A DNA stretch of 64,000 bases from assembly GCA_021772055.1 (NCBI GenBank), contig JAETNR010000004.1, positions 89,424-153,423 of the forward strand. Reading direction: 5' to 3'. Of the stretch, positions 1 through 9,607 are shown piece after piece (position 1 is the stretch's first letter; each line of letters starts with the position of its first letter). The notes under the pieces were generated by a model that was not told where the DNA came from, did no database searches, and saw only the letters and a list, made by a program, of their open reading frames with translations. Both the position numbers and the translations under genes were made by a program. Origin of the DNA: Blautia sp. (GTDB lineage Bacteria; Bacillota; Clostridia; Lachnospirales; Lachnospiraceae).

Positions 1-677
1 TGGATCAGGAAGTGGCGGAACTGAAGGAAATGATGCAGGAGGTAAAGATCTCCAGAATCGCATCCAGGGAATTTTTTGAGGGACTTTTGGAAGGAAAAAA
101 GGTGGTTGTGGTAAAATCCGGAATCGGGAAAACCAATGCTGCAGCCTGTACGCAGATTCTGATTGATGTGTTCCACGCTGAGGTGGTGATTAATACAGGG
201 GTTGCGGGAAGTCTGAATGCGGAGATCAATATTGGGGATATTGTAGTTTCTACAGAAGTGCTTCATCATGATATGGACGGTACGGAGTTTGGCTATCCCA
301 AGGGACAGACTCCGGGAATGCAGGAGCTGGCTTTTCCGGCGGATGATGCCCTGCGCAGCCTGGCAGTACGGGTGTGCAGGGAAGTGAATCCGGAGATCCG
401 GGTTTTTGAAGGAAGGATTGCCTCCGGAGATCAGTTTATCTCTGACCAGAAGGTGAAGGATGAGATCGTAAAGAATTTCGGTGCATATGCTACGGAGATG
501 GAAGGGGCTGCCATCGGACAGGCTGCATATCTGAATCAGGTTCCGTTCCTGGTAATACGGGCCATTTCCGATAAGGCAGACGGCAGTGCCCATGTAGATT
601 ATGAAACCTTCGAAGCAGCAGCAATCCGGCATAGCGTGAAGCTTACCAGCCGCATGGTACACGAGCTGCAGGGCTGA
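1..677 (+). CDS. mtnN: 5'-methylthioadenosine/S-adenosylhomocysteine nucleosidase, 5' end truncated by window edge
   Basis: Frame open to the left edge (..MDQEVAELKEMM); motifs VVVVKSGIGKTNAAACTQ, NTGVAGSL, SGDQFI, ATEMEGAAIGQ, VIRAISDKAD. Confidence 0.93.
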   Translation, partial: DQEVAELKEMMQEVKISRIASREFFEGLLEGKKVVVVKSGIGKTNAAACTQILIDVFHAEVVINTGVAGSLNAEINIGDIVVSTEVLHHDMDGTEFGYPKGQTPGMQELAFPADDALRSLAVRVCREVNPEIRVFEGRIASGDQFISDQKVKDEIVKNFGAYATEMEGAAIGQAAYLNQVPFLVIRAISDKADGSAHVDYETFEAAAIRHSVKLTSRMVHELQG

Positions 678-780
678 ACGGCCGCCGGATCATAAATGCT
701 TTGACAAAAGCAATGACAGAACTGGGAGCCCCTGCATATACTGGAATAGATGATTTTGGAAGGGATACAGGGGCTTTTGT

Positions 781-1149
781 ATGTATTATGATAAATTTTA
801 TCCATTTTATACGACCTATGGGGACCCGATGATTTGGGGCGGGGAAAGGCTTCAGGAGAAAGAATTTGAAATGATGAAGTCCTATTATCCGGAGACAGCC
901 AGACAGATTCAGGAAAAAGTGGAAGCAGAATGCCAGCTTCTGGATTATGAGGGAAGCTGGCTTTATGACGAATGTCCGGATAAATGGATGCTTCATCACC
1001 TGTATCGCCGCATCCGGGACGAAATCGAACCGGAGATGGCTGCGCAGGAAATACCGGGCGGCTTTTTGGATGACCTGATCCAGGTGCTCTTGTTCCAGGA
1101 AATCTCCAGAAGAAGATGCCGCCGCCACAGATGCAGAAGATATTTTTGA
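781..1149 (+). CDS. hypothetical protein with Arg/Cys-rich C-terminus (RRRCRRHRCRRYF)
   Basis: 122 aa ORF between two co-oriented genes, coding-like composition. Confidence 0.6.
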   Translation: MYYDKFYPFYTTYGDPMIWGGERLQEKEFEMMKSYYPETARQIQEKVEAECQLLDYEGSWLYDECPDKWMLHHLYRRIRDEIEPEMAAQEIPGGFLDDLIQVLLFQEISRRRCRRHRCRRYF

Positions 1150-1202
1150 GAAGAAGCTGATTAGAAGAAGCTGTAGTAGAAAGATGAATAGATAGAGGCA
1201 GA

Positions 1203-2408
1203 ATGAATAATTTAAATGACTTTTTTGATAAATTAATAAATGAGCAATTGGTCCAGGCAGTGTTAAGCGGCCAGAGAGAAAAAGAAAAACCGGAAAAGGT
1301 GAAAATCCGCCCTGTAGAATTAAAAGGCGAAGTCTGTTTTCAGGCATCTGCCCTGACGGGAACAAAAGTACTGCATTCCAATCATACAAGAGAGGGCATC
1401 TGCGAATATTTGAGGGAAGCTCTGGAAAACGGCTTTTCCCAGCTTCAGGTACAGGGGATAAAAACGGACGGAACGGTTCTGGTCAGCAAAAAGGGCAAAA
1501 TGACCATAAAAATAAAGGAGCATTCCTCTGCTTCGGTGCAGCCGGTGAGAATGCTGTCCCACAATCGGGTGAAGCGCTACATTCTGGAAGAGGGAATTCC
1601 GGTTCCGTTTCTTGTGGATCTGGGAGTAATGACGAAAGAAGGAAAAGTGGTGAATGCCAGGTATGATAAATTTCGCCAGATCAACCGCTTTCTGGAGTAC
1701 ATTGAGGATATCTTGCCGGAGCTTTCCAGAGAGCGGGAAGTGACGATTCTGGATTTTGGCTGCGGCAAGTCCTATCTGACATTTGCCATGTACTATTATC
1801 TGCGGGAACTGCGGGGATACGATGTGAATATCATCGGCCTGGATCTCAAAAAAGATGTGATTGAGAAATGCAGCCGTTTGGCGGAAAGCTATGGCTATGA
1901 AAAACTGCATTTTTATCAGGGGGACATCGCAGAATATGAAGGTGTCAGTGCCGTGGATATGGTGGTGACCCTTCATGCCTGTGATACTGCTACGGATTTT
2001 GCTCTTGCAAAAGCAGTGGACTGGGGGGCTAAGGTGATCCTTTCGGTTCCCTGCTGCCAGCATGAACTGAACCGCCAGATAAAAAATGAGATGCTTTCGC
2101 CAATCCTTCAGTATGGAATTTTAAAGGAGCGCATGGCTGCGCTGATCACGGATGGGATCCGGGCAGAGCTTTTAAGAGAACAGGGATATGAGACCCAAAT
2201 CCTGGAGTTTATTGATATGGAGCATACTCCTAAGAATCTCTTGATCCGCGGAGTAAAAAAGAAGAATGCGCAGGATAACGGAAAAGAAGTCAAAAACCTG
2301 GGAAAGGATGCCCTTTCCCTGCTCATGGAGTCCCTTCATGTATCTCCTGCCCTGGACAGGCTTTTGGATGAACAGACATCCGTACAGAAGGGGGATGAGG
2401 AGATTTGA
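1203..2408 (+). CDS. class I SAM-dependent methyltransferase
   Basis: 401 aa; SAM motif VTILDFGCGKSYLTFAMYYYL, DLKKDVIEKC, VTLHACDTATDFAL, SVPCCQHELN. Confidence 0.85.
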   Translation: MNNLNDFFDKLINEQLVQAVLSGQREKEKPEKVKIRPVELKGEVCFQASALTGTKVLHSNHTREGICEYLREALENGFSQLQVQGIKTDGTVLVSKKGKMTIKIKEHSSASVQPVRMLSHNRVKRYILEEGIPVPFLVDLGVMTKEGKVVNARYDKFRQINRFLEYIEDILPELSREREVTILDFGCGKSYLTFAMYYYLRELRGYDVNIIGLDLKKDVIEKCSRLAESYGYEKLHFYQGDIAEYEGVSAVDMVVTLHACDTATDFALAKAVDWGAKVILSVPCCQHELNRQIKNEMLSPILQYGILKERMAALITDGIRAELLREQGYETQILEFIDMEHTPKNLLIRGVKKKNAQDNGKEVKNLGKDALSLLMESLHVSPALDRLLDEQTSVQKGDEEI

Positions 2409-4864
2409 TAAAAAGAATCCTTCGGAGGTTCCTGCTGTTTTTTGCTATTTTTGTACTGGGTGTTGCGGGAACCGCTTTTCTTTTGAACAGTGAGACAACA
2501 GACGACCGTTCTGATATGAATAATGCCACATTCCCGGAGGTTATGGTGGAATATGGCGGGACACTTTGCAACCGGATGTACGGCTACACACAGAAAATGC
2601 AGGCGGATTTTACCAGGGACAGTATCACGCCGCTGGATACCACCAGGCAGCTTACCTTTGCTGTGAATCCCTATGATACGAAGGTGAAAAGTCTTTCCTA
2701 CGAAATCCGGACTTCCGATGGAAGCAAGGTGCTGGAAAACAAAAAAATAAAAAATCTGAAGCAGTCGGAAGCGGACAAAATGCTGAGAGCTACCGTGGAG
2801 ATTGTAAGTGATCTTCGCATGAATCAGGAGTATTCCATGCAGATCACCCTGGAGACCGGAAAAGGCGAGGTATATTATTATACAAGGGTTATTTCCAGGT
2901 CGAACCTGAATGTGGAGAGCTACATAAAATTTGCCAAAAGCTTTTACGAAAAATGTATGGACAAGAATACGGCAGATGACCTGGCAAGCTACCTGGAGCC
3001 GGAGGATACCACGGCTTCTGTGAATTTTTCCAATATTACCATTAAATCCAGGCTTTCTGAGGTAAGCTGGGGTTCTTTAAGCCCAAAGATCTACAGAAGA
3101 GGGATTCCGGTCATTAAAGATATTAATGAAACAACAGCCAGTATTTCCATGGAATACCAGATTTCTGCAAAAGATGAGAACGGAAGTACGGAGATTTATA
3201 ATGTGACGGAATTTTACAGGCTCAGGTACCAGGAGTCCAGAATCCGCCTCTTGGATTTTGAGCGCTCTGCCCAGCAGGTGTTTGATCCCAATCTGCCTGT
3301 GACTTCCAGTGAAGGACTGCTTCTGGGGGTGCGGGATAAGAATATTTCCTACATGACGAATGAGGACAATAGTGTGATCGTATTTTCCCAGCAGGGAGAT
3401 TTATGGTCCTATTCTCCGCAAAACAGCAAAATTGTGAAGATTTTCAGCTTTCGCAAAGAGGAAAACGGGGATTTCCGGGATTCCAGAGTGAAACATGATA
3501 TGAAGATCATTCGTGTGGCGGATAATGGAGATGTGGATTTTGTGCTGTACGGCTACATGAACCGGGGAATCCGGGAGGGATACAGCGGAATTTGCGTATA
3601 TCATTATAACAGTGACCAGAATGTGCTGGAGGAAAAGGTCTTTATCCCAAGTACGGAATCCTATGAATTTCTGAAAGCGGATCTGGGGATTCTCTCTTAT
3701 GTGAATGAGCAAAATGATCTCTTCCTGCTTCTTGCGGAAAAACTGTACCTGATCGATATTGACGGCGGTACCTTTAAGATTCTGGAAGAGGGAATCAGCG
3801 GAGAGCATTTTGTGGTTTCCGAAACAAATGCCCATGCTGCGTGGAAGATCCAGGGAGGCGATGATGCGGGCAAGATCAAAGAAATAGATTTTGATACGCT
3901 GAATACAAGGCTGCTGGTGCCGGAGGCAGGGCAGACCCTTAAGGAATTGGGCTTTATGAATGAAGACCTTGTGTATGGAATCATTATGGACGGAGATATT
4001 CTGACCAATGATAATAACCGTACGATAGAAGGAATCTCCACCTTAAAAATAGAAGACTTTGATGGCAATGTAAAAAAGGAATACCATAAGGACGGACTTT
4101 ACATTACAAATGTTTCGGTAAAAAGCACCATTATGGAATTTAACCTGTCTGTAAAAAATAGGAACACCTATAAAACCAGCCAGAAAGATAACATTATGAA
4201 CAACAAAAAAGCTTCGGCCAACCGCGTTTCCGTGGAACTGACTGTTTCCAACAGATGCGGAGTGCGGATGAGGCTGGCTTTTGAGGAGAAGCCGAAAGCA
4301 GACAATCCTTTGGTGGTATATGCGAAAATGCGAAGTGTGGAGGAGCGAGTGGTTTCTCTTGATACCCAGATTCCCAAGGATGTGGTTTACTATGTATATG
4401 CCAAAGGCGGTCTGGACGGCATTTACCCGGATCCTGCAAAAGCAGTTCTGAGAGCAGATAAGCGGACCGGGGTCGTTTTGAACCGCAATCAGCAGTATGT
4501 CTGGGAGCGGGGCAATAAGAAAACCCAGAATCAGCTTAACACAGGGGAGGTTCCCGGAATCATACTTACCGGAACCATGGATCTTAATAAACTGCGGGAA
4601 GGCATGGGAGCGGAGTACACGGTTCTGGATCTTACAGGCTGCAGCCTGGACAGCGTTCTTTATGAAGTGAGTGCACAGCGCCCTGTGATTGCCAAAACAG
4701 GAAAAGGCACAAGCGTGGTGATTGTTGGATATGATGAATACAACACTTACCTTTATTATCCGGAAACCGGCGAAACCAAGCCTTATGGAATGAACGACAG
4801 CACAGAATTGTTTGAAAAGGCAGGAAATGTTTTTATAAGCTTTATGGAAAATGTGGAATATTAA
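2405..4864 (+). CDS. membrane-anchored extracytoplasmic protein; C-terminus resembles a C39-like peptidase fold
   Basis: 819 aa; N-terminal TM (LRRFLLFFAIFVLGVAGTAFLL); C-terminal GTSVVIVGYDEYNTYLYYPETGE resembles the C39_2 GHxVVVVGYD segment; 4-bp overlap with upstream gene. Confidence 0.65.
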   Translation: MIKRILRRFLLFFAIFVLGVAGTAFLLNSETTDDRSDMNNATFPEVMVEYGGTLCNRMYGYTQKMQADFTRDSITPLDTTRQLTFAVNPYDTKVKSLSYEIRTSDGSKVLENKKIKNLKQSEADKMLRATVEIVSDLRMNQEYSMQITLETGKGEVYYYTRVISRSNLNVESYIKFAKSFYEKCMDKNTADDLASYLEPEDTTASVNFSNITIKSRLSEVSWGSLSPKIYRRGIPVIKDINETTASISMEYQISAKDENGSTEIYNVTEFYRLRYQESRIRLLDFERSAQQVFDPNLPVTSSEGLLLGVRDKNISYMTNEDNSVIVFSQQGDLWSYSPQNSKIVKIFSFRKEENGDFRDSRVKHDMKIIRVADNGDVDFVLYGYMNRGIREGYSGICVYHYNSDQNVLEEKVFIPSTESYEFLKADLGILSYVNEQNDLFLLLAEKLYLIDIDGGTFKILEEGISGEHFVVSETNAHAAWKIQGGDDAGKIKEIDFDTLNTRLLVPEAGQTLKELGFMNEDLVYGIIMDGDILTNDNNRTIEGISTLKIEDFDGNVKKEYHKDGLYITNVSVKSTIMEFNLSVKNRNTYKTSQKDNIMNNKKASANRVSVELTVSNRCGVRMRLAFEEKPKADNPLVVYAKMRSVEERVVSLDTQIPKDVVYYVYAKGGLDGIYPDPAKAVLRADKRTGVVLNRNQQYVWERGNKKTQNQLNTGEVPGIILTGTMDLNKLREGMGAEYTVLDLTGCSLDSVLYEVSAQRPVIAKTGKGTSVVIVGYDEYNTYLYYPETGETKPYGMNDSTELFEKAGNVFISFMENVEY

Positions 4865-5050
4865 GAGGGCAGGAGCTTCTTTGATGAAACAGTTTTCGGA
4901 GCAATTCGTCAAAAGCTACAAAGAATCATGGAAAATATTTCTGTTTCTAAGCTTTACAATCAGGCGGCAGTCATTTAAAGTAAATAAGGATGGCAATGAC
5001 TGCCGCAAAAAGACACAGGCAACCAAAAATCAGATAAGGGGGATACGGCT

Positions 5051-6541
5051 ATGTTAAGCGAAAGTATCAGTAAACTGGTGCAGTATGGAATGGAATCGGG
5101 ATTGACACCGTCCTGTGAGAAGAATTATACCATCAATCTTCTTTTGGACATTTTCAAAGAGGATGAATATAAAGAGCCGGAACATACTTTTACAGATATT
5201 CAACTGGAGGAAGTGCTGGAAGAGCTTCTGGATGAAGCGGTAAAGAGGGGACTGATCACGGACAGTGTTGTTTATCGTGACTTGTTTGATACCAGGCTGA
5301 TGAACTGCCTGATGCCCCGTCCTTCCCAGGTGCAGAAGGAATTCTGGGACAGATATGCAGAGAGTCCGGAGGCGGCAACGGATTATTTCTATAAATTAAG
5401 CCAGGACAGCGACTATATCCGCCGCTATCGTGTGAAAAAGGATCAGAAGTGGACAGTGGAAGGCGAATATGGAGATATTGACATTACCATCAATCTTTCC
5501 AAGCCGGAAAAAGACCCGAAAGCCATCGCAGCAGCGAAGAATGCCAAAGCAAGCAGTTACCCAAAGTGCCTGCTTTGCCCGGAAAATGAGGGATATGCAG
5601 GAAGGGTGAATCATCCTGCAAGGGAGAACCACAGGATCATTCCCATCACGGTCAATGATTCCCCATGGGGCTTCCAGTATTCTCCGTATGTTTACTATAA
5701 TGAACACTGTATTGTATTTAACAGCCGGCATACGCCTATGAAAATTGAGCGGAACACCTTTGTGAAGCTGTTTGATTTTGTGAAACTGTTTCCGCACTAT
5801 TTCCTTGGCTCCAATGCGGATCTTCCCATTGTAGGCGGCTCTATCCTGAGCCATGACCATTTCCAGGGCGGGCATTATACCTTTGCCATGGCTAAGGCAC
5901 AGATTGAGAAGCATGTGACTATCCCGGGCTATGAAGATGTGGAAGCCGGAATTGTAAAATGGCCTTTGTCAGTTCTTCGGATCCGCCATAAAGATGAAAA
6001 GAGGCTGATCGACCTTGCAGCGCATGTGCTGGAGGTCTGGAGAGGATATACGGACGAAGCTGCCTTTGTTTTTGCAGAGACAGACGGAGAACCCCATAAC
6101 ACCATCACGCCTATTGCGCGCAAAGTGGGGGATACTTTTGAGCTGGATCTTACCCTCAGAAATAATATTACTACAGAGGAACATCCCCTTGGAGTATATC
6201 ATCCTCATGCACAGTATCATCATATTAAGAAAGAAAATATCGGTCTTATTGAGGTAATGGGACTTGCGGTGCTTCCGGCACGTCTGAAGGAGGAACTGGA
6301 ACTTCTGGAGGAATACATTCTGGAAGGAAAAGACATCGCATCCAACGAGAAGATCGAAAAACACGCAAAATGGGCAGCGAAATTCCTTCCGAAATACGAT
6401 TCTGTTACAAAAGAAAACATTCACGGAATCCTGCAGAAAGAAGTGGGGATTGTCTTTACCCATGTTTTGGAAGATGCAGGCGTATATAAATGTACGCCGG
6501 AAGGCAGAGAGGCATTCATGAGATTTATAGAAAAACTGTAA
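5051..6541 (+). CDS. galT: UDP-glucose--hexose-1-phosphate uridylyltransferase
   Basis: 496 aa; LLCPENEGYAGRVNHPARENHRIIPI, LSHDHFQGGHYTFAM, HPHAQYHHIKKENIGLIEVMGLAVLP. Confidence 0.93.
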   Translation: MLSESISKLVQYGMESGLTPSCEKNYTINLLLDIFKEDEYKEPEHTFTDIQLEEVLEELLDEAVKRGLITDSVVYRDLFDTRLMNCLMPRPSQVQKEFWDRYAESPEAATDYFYKLSQDSDYIRRYRVKKDQKWTVEGEYGDIDITINLSKPEKDPKAIAAAKNAKASSYPKCLLCPENEGYAGRVNHPARENHRIIPITVNDSPWGFQYSPYVYYNEHCIVFNSRHTPMKIERNTFVKLFDFVKLFPHYFLGSNADLPIVGGSILSHDHFQGGHYTFAMAKAQIEKHVTIPGYEDVEAGIVKWPLSVLRIRHKDEKRLIDLAAHVLEVWRGYTDEAAFVFAETDGEPHNTITPIARKVGDTFELDLTLRNNITTEEHPLGVYHPHAQYHHIKKENIGLIEVMGLAVLPARLKEELELLEEYILEGKDIASNEKIEKHAKWAAKFLPKYDSVTKENIHGILQKEVGIVFTHVLEDAGVYKCTPEGREAFMRFIEKL

Positions 6542-6547
6542 AAAGGG

Positions 6548-6580
6548 AACCCTTTTCTCTTAGCGGAGAGAAGGGTTTTT
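6548..6580 (+). terminator. intrinsic terminator after galT
   Basis: aacccttttctc-ttagcg-gagagaagggttttt stem-loop with T run. Confidence 0.8.
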
Positions 6581-6862
6581 GTTATATTTCACGGGGCAGG
6601 GAAGGGGCTGCGGGTCGGGGAAGGACACCTGTCTTAAGAGAACTGCGGTTTCAGAGCACAAGAAACAGTAAGTTTCCCGTACTTCTGCTAAAAGCGTTCA
6701 GAAAATCCGTGAACTCGCCTGGCGGCTCAGACAGCACGGATTTTCTGAACAACGCAGAAGCACAGGAAACAAACTGTTTCTAAGACTCCTGCAAATGCTG
6801 CTCTCTTAAGACAGGTGTCCTTCCCCGACCCGCATCCCCTTCCCTGCCCCGTGAAATGCAAC
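6581..6862. repeat. long intergenic palindrome, family copy A (282 bp) with nested inner palindrome
   Basis: gttatatttcacggggcagggaaggggctgcgggtcggggaaggacacctgtcttaagag ... ctcttaagacaggtgtccttccccgacccgcatccccttccctgccccgtgaaatgcaac. Confidence 0.92.
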
Positions 6863-6977
6863 GGTTTTTGTTATATTTTTGTAAAATCTTTTTCATATAG
6901 TTGAAAGATTTCGGGGAATCATTTATACTAAGGATATAGTAGGGATATTTTTGACAAAAATGCGGAAGGTGATTGCC

Positions 6978-9434
6978 ATGGAAAATAGAGAAAAGAAAAG
7001 AAATAGGAGAAAGGGTGTTTTATGCTGGCTTCTTGCAGTGGTTATGCTGCTGACAGGGCTGAATGTAAATGCCGCAGTGTTTGAGGCTTCCCAGAATTCT
7101 CCGGACTTCAGCGATGGAGAGTCCTTTGATGCAGTAATTCCGGAGGAAGAAACCGGGGAGATGATTCAGGAGCCGGAGACGCAGGATGCGGTATTTGCAC
7201 AGGAGGAGTCCGGGTTCGGAGAAATGCAGAACCGTGCCTTGGAAGAAGTACCGGATATTCAGCCAATTGAGACAGAAGATTCCGCCTTGTTTTTGGGAGA
7301 GGGACAGTCCCCGGAGGAAGAGACTCCGGCGGAAGCGGAAGAAATCAAACTTGTGTTTGCAGACTCGAAGGGAAACATCTATCAGAATCTTACGGCTGCC
7401 GTGCATATGGGGGATACAGTGACTCTCCCTGTTGTACCGGGCTTCGAGGATGTGAAGGGCAGCGGATGGAAGCTGGATCTGTCTGCCGCGGATTCTGATG
7501 TGGTGGTTTTGAGCGGCGGAAGTGCCTTTTGCCTTGACAGTAAGGAAGAGTATGTAACAGAGAAGATTAAGGACGGTACCCTGACATTTTATGCAGTCAC
7601 AGGAATGCTGACTGTGAATTTTTACAGCAACGGCGGTGCGACCCTGCTGAAAAGCATGCAGGTAAAACCGGGAACTACCATTAAGCTGCCGGATGTTCCG
7701 GACAGCAGATATGTCAATTTCGGCTGGACGGATATCCTGAGGGGGACGGCTGTAAAATATAAGATAGGAGCAGCCTGTACAGTTTCGGCAAATACCAGTT
7801 TTTATATTGTTCGCTATGCGGCAGCAAAGGTGAAAACCATTACTTTTCTGGGGCCAACAGGTGCCTCCGGTTCACAGTATAAAGCGTTAACACTTAAAGT
7901 AGTGGTAAATGGGAACTCGGGAACTACCGTGAAACTGCCGTCTGTTCCGGCTGCAGCAGGGTACAGCAATCTTGGATGGAGCCTGCAGAAAAATGCAAAA
8001 TCAGCCTCCTATGCACCGGGAAAAACAATCAAAGTTACCAAGAACATGACCTTTTACGCAGTGCGGAAGAAACTGGCATCCTATAGCGTGGCCTTTAACA
8101 ATAACAGCGGCACCAGCAAGAGCAAGGTATATACGGCTCTGAATAAAAAAGTATACGCAGGAGAATATATCACCCTTCCTGAGGTTCCGAAGGCAAGTGG
8201 CTATGTGAATCTGGGCTGGACAACCACCAAAAAGGGCACGAGGGCTTCCTATAAAGCCGGAAGCAGGATAAAGGTGACCAAAAACCTGAAATTCTACGCT
8301 GTCCGGAAAAAAGCAGTTTACTATACAGTTGCTTTTTATACAGGAACAGGCGCTTCCGGCAGCGTTTATAAAGCTTTGAGCAAGAGAGTTCTTTCCGGAA
8401 CGACCATTACCCTTCCTTCTGTACCTGACAGAAGCGGTTATGTGAACCTGGGATGGAGCACATCGAAGAATGCCGCATCAGCCAAATACAAGGCAGGAGC
8501 CAAGATTAAAATTACAAAAAACCTGAAGCTGTATGCAGTGCAGAAGCGGCAGGCAAAGGTGGTGCTTCGCCAGAAGAGCGGAGCTGTGTGGAAAACCTGT
8601 GTAATTGCAGAAGGTTCTTCATTAACCCTTCCGGGTGCAAAGAATAAACCCGGCTATACGATGATGGGATGGTCCAGAACTTCCGGACAGAGTGTAAATC
8701 CTGACTATCAGGTTGGCGCAGTCCTTAAAAATATCAAGGGAACCATCAACCTGTATGCAGTTGTGTTTAACCGCAGCTCGGAGCCGGATTATTCGGCGGC
8801 GGTTCTTCCCCAGGCAAATCTGAGAGCCTATAAGCAGGTGATTTTTGTAGGGGACTCCAGGACAAACCGTATGGCTAATACGCTGGAACGCCAGGGAGAT
8901 GCGTCCCTTACCAATGGAATTTCCTTTATTTATGAAGAGGGACAGGGATTATCCTGGTTCAAGGAGAAAGGATATAAAGCTCTTTTAAAGCAGGTTGGAA
9001 ATGGAACCAACAGTATCCTTGAGAAGAAAACCATTGTAATCTTCAACCTGGGCGTCAATGACCTTGGAAGTATCAATGATTATATTCTTTATATGCGAAG
9101 CATTGCGCCTGCGCTTCAGAAGAAGGGCTGTGAGCTTTATTATATGTCTGTAAATCCCATTAATAATGAGATGATCAAAGCATTGGGGAAAAATAAAGCC
9201 AGAAAAGAGTCAGATGTATGCCGTTTTAATGCGGCGATCAGATCCAATCTCTGCAGAGGGTCGGGAAAACTGTTCACTTATATTGACTGTTATAATTACC
9301 TGATGAAAACAGGATACGGGACGGACAGAAACCGGGACGGAGAAGATGAGGGGATTGATGACGGCCTTCATTACACGACCAAAACCTATAAACGGATTTA
9401 TCGATATTGTATGAATTCCCTTCCTTTAAGATAA
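6978..9434 (+). CDS. secreted protein with tandem InlB B-repeat-like (Listeria-Bacteroides) domains and C-terminal SGNH/GDSL hydrolase-like domain
   Basis: Likely ATG at 6978 (RBS aaggtg; listed ORF begins at TTG 6951). Signal peptide LCWLLAVVMLLTGLNVNAA; repeats ..GTTVKLPSVPxxxGYxNLGW...KITKNLxxYAV; VIFVGDSRTNRM and FNLGVNDLG. Confidence 0.85.
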   Translation: MENREKKRNRRKGVLCWLLAVVMLLTGLNVNAAVFEASQNSPDFSDGESFDAVIPEEETGEMIQEPETQDAVFAQEESGFGEMQNRALEEVPDIQPIETEDSALFLGEGQSPEEETPAEAEEIKLVFADSKGNIYQNLTAAVHMGDTVTLPVVPGFEDVKGSGWKLDLSAADSDVVVLSGGSAFCLDSKEEYVTEKIKDGTLTFYAVTGMLTVNFYSNGGATLLKSMQVKPGTTIKLPDVPDSRYVNFGWTDILRGTAVKYKIGAACTVSANTSFYIVRYAAAKVKTITFLGPTGASGSQYKALTLKVVVNGNSGTTVKLPSVPAAAGYSNLGWSLQKNAKSASYAPGKTIKVTKNMTFYAVRKKLASYSVAFNNNSGTSKSKVYTALNKKVYAGEYITLPEVPKASGYVNLGWTTTKKGTRASYKAGSRIKVTKNLKFYAVRKKAVYYTVAFYTGTGASGSVYKALSKRVLSGTTITLPSVPDRSGYVNLGWSTSKNAASAKYKAGAKIKITKNLKLYAVQKRQAKVVLRQKSGAVWKTCVIAEGSSLTLPGAKNKPGYTMMGWSRTSGQSVNPDYQVGAVLKNIKGTINLYAVVFNRSSEPDYSAAVLPQANLRAYKQVIFVGDSRTNRMANTLERQGDASLTNGISFIYEEGQGLSWFKEKGYKALLKQVGNGTNSILEKKTIVIFNLGVNDLGSINDYILYMRSIAPALQKKGCELYYMSVNPINNEMIKALGKNKARKESDVCRFNAAIRSNLCRGSGKLFTYIDCYNYLMKTGYGTDRNRDGEDEGIDDGLHYTTKTYKRIYRYCMNSLPLR
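7590..8770 (+). repeat. tandem ~80-aa InlB B-repeat-like units (about 5, last two divergent)
   Basis: Recurrent TLPxVP...GYxNLGW...YKAGxxIKVTKNLxFYAV in translation. Confidence 0.8.
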
Positions 9435-9474
9435 CAGGAACCCGGGAGTCCGTCCCCGCCCTGTGAAATGTAAC
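9435..9474. repeat. half copy of GTTRCATTTCAC palindrome family (copy E)
   Basis: Reverse complement ggttacatttcacagggcggggacggactcccgggttcc matches ends of copies C and D. Confidence 0.7.
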
Positions 9475-9542
9475 CAATACATGGGATTTTTTTAGGGAAA
9501 TCCAGATTACGCCTTGCACAGAGGGCATGAATCGTCTATACT

Positions 9543-9579
9543 ATAAGGCGAAACAGTTTTAGCGGCTGTCTCGCCTTAT
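9543..9579 (+). other. stem-loop in asnS 5' leader
   Basis: ataaggcga aacagttttagcggctgtc tcgccttat: 9-bp perfect stem plus inner cag/ctg; no T tract. Confidence 0.6.
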
Positions 9580-9607
9580 GTGATTAATATAGAAAGAGGA
9601 ATATATT

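Noticed and set aside
6490-6783. 97-aa ORF overlapping galT 3' end
   Set aside because: Lies in galT out of frame, then terminator and palindrome; no RBS or conserved motif.
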